A stretch of 64,000 nt of DNA from assembly GCF_000411975.1 (NCBI RefSeq), contig NZ_ASXG01000169.1, forward strand, positions 51,440-115,439, given 5' to 3'. Under the pieces are notes generated by a model, which saw only the letters and a program-made list of their open reading frames with translations, did no database searches and was not told the DNA's origin. Shown piece after piece: positions 1 to 7,897 of the stretch. Each line of letters opens with the position of its first letter. The stretch's first letter is position 1. The position numbers were made by a program, and so were the translations under genes. The stretch comes from Amycolatopsis orientalis DSM 43388 (GTDB taxonomy: Bacteria; Actinomycetota; Actinomycetes; Mycobacteriales; Pseudonocardiaceae).

Positions 1-554
1 GCGGTGATCTGGCCGCCGCCGGCGCGAGGCAACGCGGCGATGTCGAGCAGGTGCCGGACGTCCTTCCGGGCCGGACCGCCGTCGATGGCCAGGTTCAACG
101 CCGATTCCGGCACCGACACCGCCTGCCCCTCCGCGGGCCGGACGCGCGGCAGCTCCCGGATCAAGTCTTCCGCCAGCGCTTCGGGCCGCGCTGGCCGCAC
201 CACGACCGTGCTGGTCGACGGCATGTGGCAGGCGAGCACCGCGTCCTTGCCCAAGGCCGCGACGACCAGCCGATACCGCCGATCCCGCCCGCTCTCGACG
301 GTCGCCGACAACTCACTGGCCCCACGGCACAACACGGTCATGGTCCGGGCGAACGTCTCGTCCAGACCGCCGCGGCCCCAGACCCCTTGGCCGGCCATCG
401 CGCTGACCGCGGCTTCGCGGTACGCGCGCGTCTCCTCGGGATCGCGCCAAAGCGGGTCGGGCGCGAGCGCCGTAGGGAGGGAAACCCCAGCCAGTTCCGC
501 CGCGAGGGGCAGGCAATCGGCCGGGAGCACCACCTCGCGGGTGAGCACGAGCAT
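1..554 (-). CDS. EspG-family ESX secretion-associated protein (3' end outside window)
   Basis: An open minus-strand frame starts at ATG 552-554 and runs off the left edge, giving 184 residues. It begins MLVLTREVVLPADCLP and contains the alternating LCRGASELSATVES and VVAALGKDAVLACHMPSTS segments, a layout I associate with EspG chaperones of type VII secretion, which bind PE/PPE-like substrates in the cytosol and keep them soluble. The start is 2 bases downstream of the stop of the WXG/PPE-like gene, so the two are translationally linked, and that partnership supports the call. The C-terminal part is missing, and the family assignment is by pattern only. It could instead be an unrelated alpha/beta protein carried by ESX loci. 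Confidence 0.6.
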   Translation of the reverse strand, partial: MLVLTREVVLPADCLPLAAELAGVSLPTALAPDPLWRDPEETRAYREAAVSAMAGQGVWGRGGLDETFARTMTVLCRGASELSATVESGRDRRYRLVVAALGKDAVLACHMPSTSTVVVRPARPEALAEDLIRELPRVRPAEGQAVSVPESALNLAIDGGPARKDVRHLLDIAALPRAGGGQIT

Positions 555-556
555 CG

Positions 557-1861
557 TCAGAGCCCGATCACCGGCGGAACCGCCTTGGGAAGATCCCCGA
601 TGAGCGCGCCGTCCGGGTCCTGCTCGACGAGGTAGTCGGCGGTCTCGTGGACGAGGTCTTCTTCCTCTTCGCCTTTCTGCCCGTGCCCCATCGCGCCCAT
701 GCCCGGTGCTCCGGCGCGCCCGTTGGCCGCGGCCCCGCCTCGCGCGGCGGCTTCGCCGCTGCCGAAGGGACCGGTGCCGGTTCCGCCTCCGCGACCGACG
801 CTGTTGCCCGCGTTGCCGGGGTTTCCGGCGTTTCCGCTTCCGGGGCCGCCGCTGCTGCCTGGTCCGCCTGCGTTGCCGCCGCCGATCCCGGGGAAGCCTG
901 GGCTGAACAGACCGCCAGTGGGGTTGGGATTGTTGACCGACCAGGAGTTGGGATTGCTGCTGGTGGTGGTGGGGTTGCTGACGCTCGTCAGATCCGGCGG
1001 AACGTAACTGGACGTCCGAGTGTCGTCGGGCACGTCAACCTGCGGAGGCGTGACGTGCCGCCCCGACTCCGGCGGATTCCCGGGCGGCGGGGCGTAACGC
1101 TCCGGGTCCCACCGGTGGGTCTCCGAAGGAGGCAGAGTCCCCGGCGGACCAGTGCGATCGTCGGTGTGGTCGCGGTGGCCGCCGGTGCCGCCGGTGCTGC
1201 TGGTTGTGCCGGTGTGGTCGCCGACGTACCCGCCCTCGGAGTAAGTGCCAGCCGTCCCGCCGGGGCCGCCCGGGGTGTAGTGCGCGGGCAAATGCGCGTT
1301 CCCGGTGCCGCCGGGCTGAGTGACGGTGAAGTCACCGCCGGCGGAGGGAAGTGCGAGCTGCCCGTATTGCGACGGGTCTGCCCAGCGAGCGGAGTTTTCC
1401 GTCGACTGCTGGTGGTAAGCGTTGTAGCTTTCGGTGACCGCCTCCGCTTTCCGCTTCCATTCGTCGATCTGGTCCTGTCGATTCGAAAGGAATGAAAACG
1501 GGGTGCCGGAAACCCAGTCGTCGGCTGGTTTCTCGCCGACGTCGCCGACTGACTGGATTTTGGCGTGCAGGGTGTTGAACGACTCCCCTTGCCCTTGGTA
1601 CAGACTCTGAGCTTCCTGCAAGTGCTCGCCGCTGACTTGGCTGGCCTGGACCAGCGGCCCAGCGCCGGTGTACGCCTGACCGGCGGCGTCTCCCTGCCAG
1701 TATTCGCTCATCGAGCCTTGCAGCTCGCGCATGTGGTTAGCGATGTCTTGGTGCAATGCGGAAAGCTGGCTGCTCACGCCGCCGCCGGCGAACATGCCGC
1801 CGGAGCCGCTCCCGTGCTTGACCAGATCGACAATCTGCTGAGGGGTGTAAGTCGTTCCCAT
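557..1861 (-). CDS. WXG100/PPE-like ESX substrate with Gly/Pro-rich tail
   Basis: This 434-residue protein probably is a type VII secretion substrate or scaffold. The first ~170 residues are predicted helical and carry a W-x-G turn (YWQGDAAGQAY) near residue 60, the hallmark of WXG100 and PPE proteins. From about residue 190 the sequence turns into low-complexity Gly, Pro, Asn, Ser and Thr, then a short acidic C-terminus (KGEEEEDLVHE). The start at 1861 was chosen because MGTTYTPQQIVDLV begins the helical domain and its ATG overlaps the TGA of the DUF3558 gene (TGATG), implying translational coupling; the frame stays open upstream but runs antisense-free through that gene. A paralogous arrangement lies at 37624-40784. 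Function is inferred from architecture. Confidence 0.75.
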   Translation of the reverse strand: MGTTYTPQQIVDLVKHGSGSGGMFAGGGVSSQLSALHQDIANHMRELQGSMSEYWQGDAAGQAYTGAGPLVQASQVSGEHLQEAQSLYQGQGESFNTLHAKIQSVGDVGEKPADDWVSGTPFSFLSNRQDQIDEWKRKAEAVTESYNAYHQQSTENSARWADPSQYGQLALPSAGGDFTVTQPGGTGNAHLPAHYTPGGPGGTAGTYSEGGYVGDHTGTTSSTGGTGGHRDHTDDRTGPPGTLPPSETHRWDPERYAPPPGNPPESGRHVTPPQVDVPDDTRTSSYVPPDLTSVSNPTTTSSNPNSWSVNNPNPTGGLFSPGFPGIGGGNAGGPGSSGGPGSGNAGNPGNAGNSVGRGGGTGTGPFGSGEAAARGGAAANGRAGAPGMGAMGHGQKGEEEEDLVHETADYLVEQDPDGALIGDLPKAVPPVIGL

Positions 1862-2457
1862 CACGCACCCGCCTTGATCGTGGCTAAAGCCGCCTTGGCC
1901 GCATTGAGAGCGACCGAACACGGGTCGCCGTAAGACGGCGACTGTTTGAAGAGGAGGGCTGAACTGGTGAATGCCTCGTCGTCGCGGACGCCGACCGCGA
2001 CTTGACAGCCGCCGTCCGCGCGGTTGTCGAGGACGTTCGTGAACACCGCCGGGTAGCCGTCGATCGAGGGCGCCGGTTCGAAATAACCAGTGCTGCTCCG
2101 GTTCTGGTAAACCGTGGCGAGGCCGCCCTGCCCGGGGAGCAGGCCGATGGCCAGCGAGCTGTTCGCGCTGTCGTTCCAATTGCAGACCGGGGCGACATTG
2201 CCGGCGATCTGGCGACTGCGGACCGCGTTGAACGTTTGCGTCGCCTGAGCCGGGGTGAGAACCGAGCAAGGGTTCTGCTCGTACTTGGCGACGTCAAGCG
2301 GGGCTGGCACCTTGGGCACGTCTGACGCGGCGTTGCTCGAGGACGCGGGCGGGTTTGACGACGCCGGAGCAGGCTGGCCGCTGTTCGGCGAGGAGCACGC
2401 GGTGAGGGCGAGCAGCAGGAAGCCGGCGGCGCTCGCAGCAGTGGCGATCGGTTTCAC
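1861..2457 (-). CDS. DUF3558 lipoprotein
   Basis: A 198-residue exported protein. The N-terminus has a lysine, a hydrophobic stretch (AASAAGFLLLAL) and a lipobox ending LTAC, so it should be lipidated on Cys21 and held on the outer face of the membrane. A Ser/Pro/Ala linker leads to a domain beginning NPCSVLTPAQA and ending DPCSVALNAAKAALATI; paired cysteines at both ends and the CNW motif are typical of DUF3558, a family common beside ESX cargo genes in Pseudonocardiaceae. No biochemical role is established for the family that I can state. It sits between the helical protein gene (4-base gap) and the WXG-like gene (overlap), so all three appear to be one operon. Confidence 0.85.
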   Translation of the reverse strand: MKPIATAASAAGFLLLALTACSSPNSGQPAPASSNPPASSSNAASDVPKVPAPLDVAKYEQNPCSVLTPAQATQTFNAVRSRQIAGNVAPVCNWNDSANSSLAIGLLPGQGGLATVYQNRSSTGYFEPAPSIDGYPAVFTNVLDNRADGGCQVAVGVRDDEAFTSSALLFKQSPSYGDPCSVALNAAKAALATIKAGA

Positions 2458-2461
2458 CAGG

Positions 2462-2953
2462 TCATCCTTGCTTACGAAGGCCAGCCGTGTTGGCGTGCTC
2501 TTGACCTTCGTACTTGGCGATGGCGTTCTTCAGCTGATCGGCGTAGCCCTGGGCGTACTTCAGTTGCTGCTGGAGGCTTGCCAAGTACGCCGCGGCGTGC
2601 CGGTCGGCAGCTTGTTTCTGAAGGCCGCTGGCATCGTCGTTGGCGGGCTTCCGCACAGCTGGAAGCTGTGTGGCCAGCTGGGTGGCGTCGGAGAGCTTGT
2701 CCGCGATCCCCTGCCACTGAGGCTGCAGTTTCCGCATCGCGTCGATGTCCATGTTGAACCCGCCGCCCGCTGCCGCGGCGTTCACCTTGGCGTCTTCGGC
2801 CGCGCGCTGCTGGTAGATGCGCGTGCCGTTGGCGTTCATCGCTTCGCCGAACTGCTTGTCCTGGCGGTCGCGTTTGGCTTGCTCTTCCGGGTCGACGTAG
2901 CCCGCGCGCCCGTCTGCCGGCTGGCTGCTGCTGGACGACTCCCCATTGCCCAC
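2462..2953 (-). CDS. Helical ESX-module protein of unknown function
   Basis: 163 residues, hydrophilic and mostly helical, with a Ser-rich N-terminus (GESSSSSQ) and no signal peptide or membrane segment. The segment around PQWQGIADKLSDATQLATQL holds a W-Q-G turn between two helices, as in WXG-type proteins, and the C-terminal half has the periodicity of a coiled coil (AYLASLQQQLKYAQGYADQL). It is the first gene of the four-gene minus-strand module ending in EspG. The counterpart in the second module is the 165-residue protein at 38800-39297, of almost the same size and in the same place relative to the DUF3558 gene. A role as ESX partner or cargo is inferred. Confidence 0.7.
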   Translation of the reverse strand: MGNGESSSSSQPADGRAGYVDPEEQAKRDRQDKQFGEAMNANGTRIYQQRAAEDAKVNAAAAGGGFNMDIDAMRKLQPQWQGIADKLSDATQLATQLPAVRKPANDDASGLQKQAADRHAAAYLASLQQQLKYAQGYADQLKNAIAKYEGQEHANTAGLRKQG

Positions 2954-3209
2954 GATGACGCTCCCCCTCGCTCCCGGCGGCGCTGTCTGCGGCTGCCACC
3001 GATGCTGTGACTCAGCTTAATCGGTCGAGGTTCCGCGTGCGGACAAAATCCCCCAAGCCGGGCAGGCCGCAAGCGGAGCGGTCGGACAGCAGCCGCATCG
3101 GGTACGGCCCCGAAAGTCAGTGCGGTCACGGAAAGTAATCACCCAGGCGCCCCGAAGCTGACCCGCCCGCTCCGTGGTCCCCATGAGACCAGCGCTATCC
3201 TGGGAAATC

Positions 3210-3875
3210 GTGCTGGTATTGGCGATCGACACGGCTACTCCGGCGGTAACGGCGGGCATCGTTGCCGTCGACGAGGCTGAGCTTGTCACCCGGGCGGACC
3301 GCGTCACGGTGGATCCTCGGGCGCACGGCGAGCTGATCGCCCCGCATGCGCTGGCTGCCGCGGAAGCGGCTGGGGTCGCGCTGCGCGAACTCGACGCGAT
3401 CGTGTGCGGCGTAGGGCCGGGGCCCTTCACCGGACTGCGCGCCGGCATGGCGACAGCGGCTGCGTACGCGCACGCGCTCGGCATCCCGGCGTACCCGGTG
3501 TGCAGTCTCGACGCGATCGCTGCGGATGTCGTACGCACGGAGAAGCCGTTTCTCGTCTTCACGGACGCGCGGCGTCGCGAGGTCTACTGGGCTGCGTACG
3601 ACGCTTCGGGTGCGCGCACGGACGGTCCGCACGTACAGCGGCCTGCGGACATCGAGACGGACATTCGCGTTGCCGCGGGCGACGGTGCGTTGCAGTACGC
3701 GGCAGCGGTAGGCGTGGTGCCGATCGAGCCGCGGTTTCCGTCGCCGGCTGGCTTGGTGCGCGTCGCGCGTACGGCGCTTCTCGAGCGCGCGGAGCCGGAG
3801 CCGTTGACGCCGCTGTACCTGCGCCGCCCGGACGCTGTCGAGCCCACTGCGCGCAAGAGGGTGACCGTGCTGTGA
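3210..3875 (+). CDS. tsaB: tRNA t6A biosynthesis protein TsaB
   Basis: 221 residues. TsaB is the non-catalytic partner of TsaD in the complex that transfers threonylcarbamoyl to A37 of ANN-decoding tRNAs. The protein opens VLVLAIDTATPAVTAG, the ASKHA-fold phosphate-loop motif of TsaB, and has the conserved GVGPGPFTGLRAGMATA segment near residue 70 and the YLRRPDA C-terminus. The GTG at 3210 was preferred over an ATG 27 bases upstream because it places the core strand at the N-terminus, as in homologues. It overlaps rimI by 4 bases, and tsaD follows, the order seen in M. tuberculosis Rv3421c-Rv3419c. In that genome tsaE and alr lie just upstream; here an ESX module occupies that side, so tsaE must be elsewhere. 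Confidence 0.93.
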   Translation: MLVLAIDTATPAVTAGIVAVDEAELVTRADRVTVDPRAHGELIAPHALAAAEAAGVALRELDAIVCGVGPGPFTGLRAGMATAAAYAHALGIPAYPVCSLDAIAADVVRTEKPFLVFTDARRREVYWAAYDASGARTDGPHVQRPADIETDIRVAAGDGALQYAAAVGVVPIEPRFPSPAGLVRVARTALLERAEPEPLTPLYLRRPDAVEPTARKRVTVL

Positions 3876-4354
3876 AGCTCGACCAGTTGCGCCGCGCTGA
3901 CGTCGCGAGGTGCGCGGAGATCGAGAAGATCCTCTTTCCCGGCGACGACCCGTGGAGCGCGCGCGCCTTCCATTCCGAGCTCGACCAGGGGCATTACTAC
4001 CTGGCGGCGCGGTCGGACGACGGGGAAACCCTGCTTGGCTACGCAGGTCTCGCCGTGGTCGGGCGGCGCGGGGATTACGAGGCGAACGTCCACACGATCG
4101 GCGTGGTGCCGGAGGCGCAAGGGCAGGGCATCGGCAAGGCGCTGCTGCGTGCGTTGCTGGCCCGCGCGGACGAACTGCACGCGCCGGTATTCCTCGAAGT
4201 GCGGACGGACAACGACCCCGCCGTGAAGCTGTACGAGGCGCACGGGTTCCAGAAACTCGGCATCCGGAAGCGCTACTACCAGCCCTCCGGCGCTGACGCG
4301 TTCACCATGGCCCGCCCCGCGCAGGCCCCGGCACGAGACGAGGTGGCCGGCTGA
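3872..4354 (+). CDS. rimI: Ribosomal protein S18-alanine N-acetyltransferase (GNAT)
   Basis: 160 residues with a complete GNAT fold. The acetyl-CoA pyrophosphate-binding segment reads VVPEAQGQGIGKALLRALL, followed by the strand LEVRTDNDPAVKLYEAHGFQKLGIRKRYYQP, which is the characteristic RimI C-terminus. RimI acetylates the N-terminal alanine of ribosomal protein S18 in Escherichia coli; in actinobacteria the substrate range may be wider. The GTG start (GTGA) overlaps the tsaB stop and the stop overlaps the tsaD start by one base, so tsaB, rimI and tsaD form one tightly coupled operon. Confidence 0.92.
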   Translation: MKLDQLRRADVARCAEIEKILFPGDDPWSARAFHSELDQGHYYLAARSDDGETLLGYAGLAVVGRRGDYEANVHTIGVVPEAQGQGIGKALLRALLARADELHAPVFLEVRTDNDPAVKLYEAHGFQKLGIRKRYYQPSGADAFTMARPAQAPARDEVAG

Positions 4355-5400
4355 TGGCGCGCGTCATCATGGGCATCGAAAGCTCCTGCGACGAGACCGG
4401 GGTCGGCCTCGTCCGGCTGCACGACGACGGCACGGTCGAGCTGCTCGCCGACGAGGTGGCGTCCAGTGTGGACCAGCACGCGCGCTTCGGCGGGGTCGTG
4501 CCGGAGGTCGCCAGCCGGGCGCACCTCGAGGCGATGGTGCCGACCGCGGAACGCGCGTTCGCCACGGCCGGGCTGAAACTGTCCGATGTGGACGCTATCG
4601 CGGTGACGGCCGGGCCCGGGCTCGCGGGCGCGTTGCTGGTAGGCGTTTCGGCGGCGAAGGCGTATGCGACCGCGCTGGACGTGCCGCTGTACGGCGTGAA
4701 CCACCTCGCCGGGCACATCGCGGTGGACACCCTGCAGCACGGCCCGTTGCCGGCACCGGTGCTGGCGTTGCTGGTTTCCGGCGGTCACACGCAACTGTTG
4801 CGAGTGGACGACATCGCGTCGAGCATCACCGAAATCGGGTCCACTGTGGACGACGCGGCGGGCGAGGCGTACGACAAGGTCGCGCGCGTACTGGACCTTC
4901 CGTACCCGGGCGGGCCGCCGATCGACAAGGCGGCCAAACAGGGCGACCCGAAGGCGATCCCGTTCCCGCGCGGCATGACCGGCCCAAGGGACGCGAAGTT
5001 CGACTTTTCCTTCTCCGGCTTGAAAACCGCGGTGGCACGCTGGGTGGAGAACGCTGAGCGGGCTGGCGACGAAGTGCCGGTGAACGACGTCGCGGCGTCC
5101 TTTCAGGAAGCGGTCGCGGACGTGCTCACCGCGAAGGCGATCCGTGCCGCGCGCGAGCAAGGCATTGGCACCCTGGTGATTTCCGGTGGCGTGGCAGCGA
5201 ATTCGCGGCTTTCCGAGCTGGCAGCGGAACGATGCGCGGACGCGGGCATTGAGCTGCGCGTGCCGCGCCCTCGCTTGTGCACGGACAACGGCGCGATGAT
5301 CGCCGCGTTGGGCGCGCACGTGGTGGCGGCTGATCGACCCGTGGCCCCGCTGGACTTCTCGGCCAACCCGGGCCTTCCGGTCAATGTTGTGTCCCTTTAG
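4354..5400 (+). CDS. tsaD: tRNA N6-threonylcarbamoyladenosine transferase TsaD
   Basis: 348 residues, the usual length. TsaD is the catalytic subunit that joins threonylcarbamoyl-AMP to A37 of tRNA. It starts MARVIMGIESSCDETGVG, has the metal-binding NHLAGH motif near residue 110, the SGGHTQL nucleotide-binding loop, the KFDFSFSGLKTAV segment and the ISGGVAANSRL loop, all canonical. It is the last gene of the tsaB-rimI-tsaD operon. The final 20 bases overlap the 3' end of the convergent epimerase gene on the other strand. Confidence 0.97.
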   Translation: MARVIMGIESSCDETGVGLVRLHDDGTVELLADEVASSVDQHARFGGVVPEVASRAHLEAMVPTAERAFATAGLKLSDVDAIAVTAGPGLAGALLVGVSAAKAYATALDVPLYGVNHLAGHIAVDTLQHGPLPAPVLALLVSGGHTQLLRVDDIASSITEIGSTVDDAAGEAYDKVARVLDLPYPGGPPIDKAAKQGDPKAIPFPRGMTGPRDAKFDFSFSGLKTAVARWVENAERAGDEVPVNDVAASFQEAVADVLTAKAIRAAREQGIGTLVISGGVAANSRLSELAAERCADAGIELRVPRPRLCTDNGAMIAALGAHVVAADRPVAPLDFSANPGLPVNVVSL

Positions 5401-6553
5401 GACTCACCAGAGCGGCGGAGTTGGCGGACACCCCCAGCAACGCCTCGATCGCCGACGCCGACAGCGCGGCGGCGGAACCGTCCCCGTACGGATTCGCTGA
5501 CACCGCAGCGCTGAGCTCGCCGCGGAGAATTCGCGCGGCGGTATCGGTGATCCGTTCGGTGTCCGTGCCGACCAGCCAGGCGCAACCGGCTTCGACGGCC
5601 TCCGGACGTTCCGTCGTGTCGCGCAGCACCAGTACCGGGGTGCCGAAGGTCGGTGCTTCTTCTTGAATGCCACCGGAATCCGTCAGCACCAGCGACGCCA
5701 ACCGCAGCGCACGTACAAGATCCGGGTACTCCAGCGGCTCGGTCACCGTCACTCGCGTGACGCCGCCCAGCACTTCCTCGACCTGCTCCCGCACAGCCGG
5801 ATTCGGATGCACCGGGAAGAGCACCTGTACCCGCGGATGGGCGTCGACGATCTGGCGCACGGCAGTCAGCGTGCGCGTCAACGGCTCGCCCCACGACTCG
5901 CGGCGGTGCGACGTCACCAGCACCAGTTGCTCGCCCGCTTCGGCGATTCCCATTTCGAGCAAGGCAAGCGCCGGATCGCGAGCGGGCAAATCGCGAGCGG
6001 CCACCGCAAGCACTGCGTCCACGACGGTGTTGCCAGTACGCGTGATCCGCTCCGCTGGCACGCCTTCGGCGAGCAACGCGGCACCCGCGGCCGCCGTCGG
6101 GACCAGGTGCAACGCGGCGATCCGCGAGATCATCTGCCGCGTTCCCTCCTCGGGGAACGGGGCCGCCAGGTCGTTCGTGCGCAGACCGGCTTCGAGATGC
6201 ACCACCGGAATGCCGAGCCAGAACGCGGCGAGCGCGCCGGCCAGCCCGGTGGTGGTGTCGCCCTGCACGACGACCGCCGCCGGCTGATACCGGCGCAGCG
6301 CGGCGTCGAGCGCGGGCAGCAGGCCGGACACCAGCTCCGCCTGGGTGCCGGCCACCCGCGGCGGCACATCGAGCCACGCGTCGATCTCGACCTCGAACGG
6401 GGCTAGCGCCTGTTCGACCATGCCCTGGTGCTGACCGCTGTGCACGACCAGCGGCCGCAACCCGGGCCGGGCCTCCAGCGCCAGCGCGAGCGGCGCGAGC
6501 TTCACCGCCTCCGGCCGGGTCCCGGCCAGGAGCATCACGTCCAACGTCTTCAC
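5381..6553 (-). CDS. wecB: UDP-N-acetylglucosamine 2-epimerase (non-hydrolysing)
   Basis: 390 residues. The enzyme interconverts UDP-GlcNAc and UDP-ManNAc, a precursor for surface polysaccharides. Visible family motifs are GTRPEAVKLAPL at the N-terminus, SGQHQGMV, HLEAGLRTNDLAAPFPEEGTR, TGNTVVDAV, SHRRESWGEPL, and the substrate-binding LTDSGGIQEEAPTFGTPVLVLRDTTERPE region split by normal spacing. It converges on tsaD with a 20-base overlap of coding sequence and lies downstream of the small sorting-signal gene and the anchor-type surface protein on the same strand. In context it could feed the glycosyltransferase of the neighbouring exosortase module, but that link is inferred. Confidence 0.93.
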   Translation of the reverse strand: MKTLDVMLLAGTRPEAVKLAPLALALEARPGLRPLVVHSGQHQGMVEQALAPFEVEIDAWLDVPPRVAGTQAELVSGLLPALDAALRRYQPAAVVVQGDTTTGLAGALAAFWLGIPVVHLEAGLRTNDLAAPFPEEGTRQMISRIAALHLVPTAAAGAALLAEGVPAERITRTGNTVVDAVLAVAARDLPARDPALALLEMGIAEAGEQLVLVTSHRRESWGEPLTRTLTAVRQIVDAHPRVQVLFPVHPNPAVREQVEEVLGGVTRVTVTEPLEYPDLVRALRLASLVLTDSGGIQEEAPTFGTPVLVLRDTTERPEAVEAGCAWLVGTDTERITDTAARILRGELSAAVSANPYGDGSAAALSASAIEALLGVSANSAALVSPKGTQH

Positions 6554-6613
6554 CCTTTCGAGTGTCCCGGAAAACCGGGCTGCCGGCGGGTTCGCGCCGG
6601 CAGCCCGGATTCT

Positions 6614-6793
6614 TCAGCCGTCCAGGCGGGCGAGCCGCCGGTTCCGGCGGCGGACGGCGATCAGCGCGGCGATGCCGAGGAGCACCAGCGCGACCCCGAC
6701 CGCGAGCCACCAGCCGACGTCGGCACCGGTGGCGGCGAGGGTGCCCACCCCGCCACCGGCGACGCCGACCCCGGCGCCAGGCATCTTGTACAT
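6614..6793 (-). CDS. 59-residue LAATG sorting-signal protein
   Basis: A short frame (ATG 6791-6793, TGA 6614-6616) encodes MYKMPGAGVGVAGGGVG, then LAATG at residues 19-23, then a hydrophobic segment (residues 28-47) and a basic tail RRRNRRLAR. That is the three-part layout of a cell-wall sorting signal, with the LAxTG pentapeptide I associate with class E sortases of high-GC Gram-positives. There is no N-terminal signal peptide and no mature domain. A GAGG ribosome-binding site lies at the right distance (GTGAGGTGAGGGATCG before ATG). The gene begins 20 bases after the stop of the anchor-type surface protein and is probably co-transcribed with it. It could instead be a single-pass membrane microprotein whose LAATG is fortuitous. 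Confidence 0.75.
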   Translation of the reverse strand: MYKMPGAGVGVAGGGVGTLAATGADVGWWLAVGVALVLLGIAALIAVRRRNRRLARLDG

Positions 6794-6813
6794 CGATCCC
6801 TCACCTCACCGGG

Positions 6814-7581
6814 TCAGGCGGCCGAACGACGCCGGGTGAAGCGCAGGCCGACCGGCACCGCGATCGCGGCGACCACGCCGAAACCGATCCACATGCCGGC
6901 CCCCGAGGCGAGCGGCATCGGCGGAGCGGCCGGGCCGCAGGTCGCCGACGACAGGATCACGTCGCCCGAGCCGAGCGAGCCCAGCGCGGCGCCGCCGAGC
7001 AGCTTCAGGTGCAGGGCGTTCACGGTGAGGCTGCCGTCGTTGTTCTTGATCTGCTCGTTCAGGATCAGCGTCGCCACGTGCAGCGGGCCGACCTGAACCT
7101 TCAGCTGGGTGTTCGGGGCCGGGGTGGCGTTGACCTTGCCGAGGCTGCCGAGGTTCGCGCCGGCCAGCGTGCTGCTGCCCTTGACGCCTTCCTGGGTCGC
7201 GGTGCAGACGGCTTCGATCGCCTTCGCGCCGACATTGCCCACAGCGGGCTTGAGCAGCGGCAGCCCGACGTCGGCGACGGACGCCTTCGACGTGACCGCG
7301 CCGGAGTTGTCGTCGCGCACCGCGGACGTGTTGATCACGCCGGTGGTCAGCACGCCGGGCACGTTCGCGGAGACCGCGGTGTTTTGCGTCGGGCCATTGG
7401 TGTTCGCGGCCGCGAGCGGGCCGACATGCACCGCGGGCTGGCCGAGCAGCGTCACGTTGACGTTGACGCCGTAGGCCGACCCGTCGCCGGGAGCGGCGCT
7501 GGCCGGAGCGGCTCCGGCCAGGGCGATGCTCGCCACGACAACGGCGAGCATTCCGCCTCGTCGCACGAGGTGTCTCTTCAC
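6814..7581 (-). CDS. Choice-of-anchor-type secreted surface protein
   Basis: 255 residues. The N-terminus (KRHLVRRGG, a hydrophobic run, ALAGAAPASAAPGD) is a clear Sec signal peptide. The mature part is rich in Gly, Ala, Val, Asn and Thr with repeated strand patterns (VNVNVTLLGQPAVHVGPLAAAN, KVQVGPLHVATLILNEQIKN halves), like the choice-of-anchor P group of actinobacterial surface proteins. The C-terminus is tripartite: MPLASG, a hydrophobic span (MWIGFGVVAAIAVPVGL), then RFTRRRSAA, so it should be processed or retained at the membrane. The GTG at 7581 was chosen for the GGAGG 5 bases upstream and because translation then begins at the signal peptide. It is divergent from the exosortase gene, which is the likely processing enzyme. 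Confidence 0.72.
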   Translation of the reverse strand: MKRHLVRRGGMLAVVVASIALAGAAPASAAPGDGSAYGVNVNVTLLGQPAVHVGPLAAANTNGPTQNTAVSANVPGVLTTGVINTSAVRDDNSGAVTSKASVADVGLPLLKPAVGNVGAKAIEAVCTATQEGVKGSSTLAGANLGSLGKVNATPAPNTQLKVQVGPLHVATLILNEQIKNNDGSLTVNALHLKLLGGAALGSLGSGDVILSSATCGPAAPPMPLASGAGMWIGFGVVAAIAVPVGLRFTRRRSAA

Positions 7582-7897
7582 TGGTCCTCCGATTTTTCTC
7601 AGGGCGAGCCGCTGCACGGACGAATCCCGCTGAGCAAGAGTCGGCACGCGGATCGGTTATCGGCGGAGGTTTCCGGAATTGCACAGTTTTTTCGCTGGAT
7701 CACCACATCGGGTGATCTAAATTCAGCATTTCCCCAGGTTGCGTGAAGCATCACTCGAACGGACTAGCAAGCTTGAGCAAGAATGTGCCGAAAGCTGCTC
7801 GGGTGTCCCCGAAACGGGGGCTGCCCGGCGAAGGGCGGAAGCCTCCCCGGACACGACCGTGGCCGGGTTCCGCTGGGTTCTTCTCGAGAGGGTCGTC
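7582..7897. promoter_or_regulatory. Divergent intergenic region between surface-protein and exosortase genes
   Basis: This 316-base stretch separates two outward-facing start codons. It is locally AT-richer than its surroundings around 7660-7740 (AATTGCACAGTTTTTTCGC and CACATCGGGTGATCTAAATT), which suits promoters for both directions. The motif TCATCGGGTG/CACATCGGGTGATC recurs inside the exosortase coding region near 8046, which may be chance. No operator family was recognised and no small gene with a credible start was seen. Confidence 0.35.

Noticed and set aside
3017..3632. Minus-strand frames over the start of tsaB as small genes.
   Set aside because: They are Arg/Ser-rich antisense frames within tsaB and its leader.
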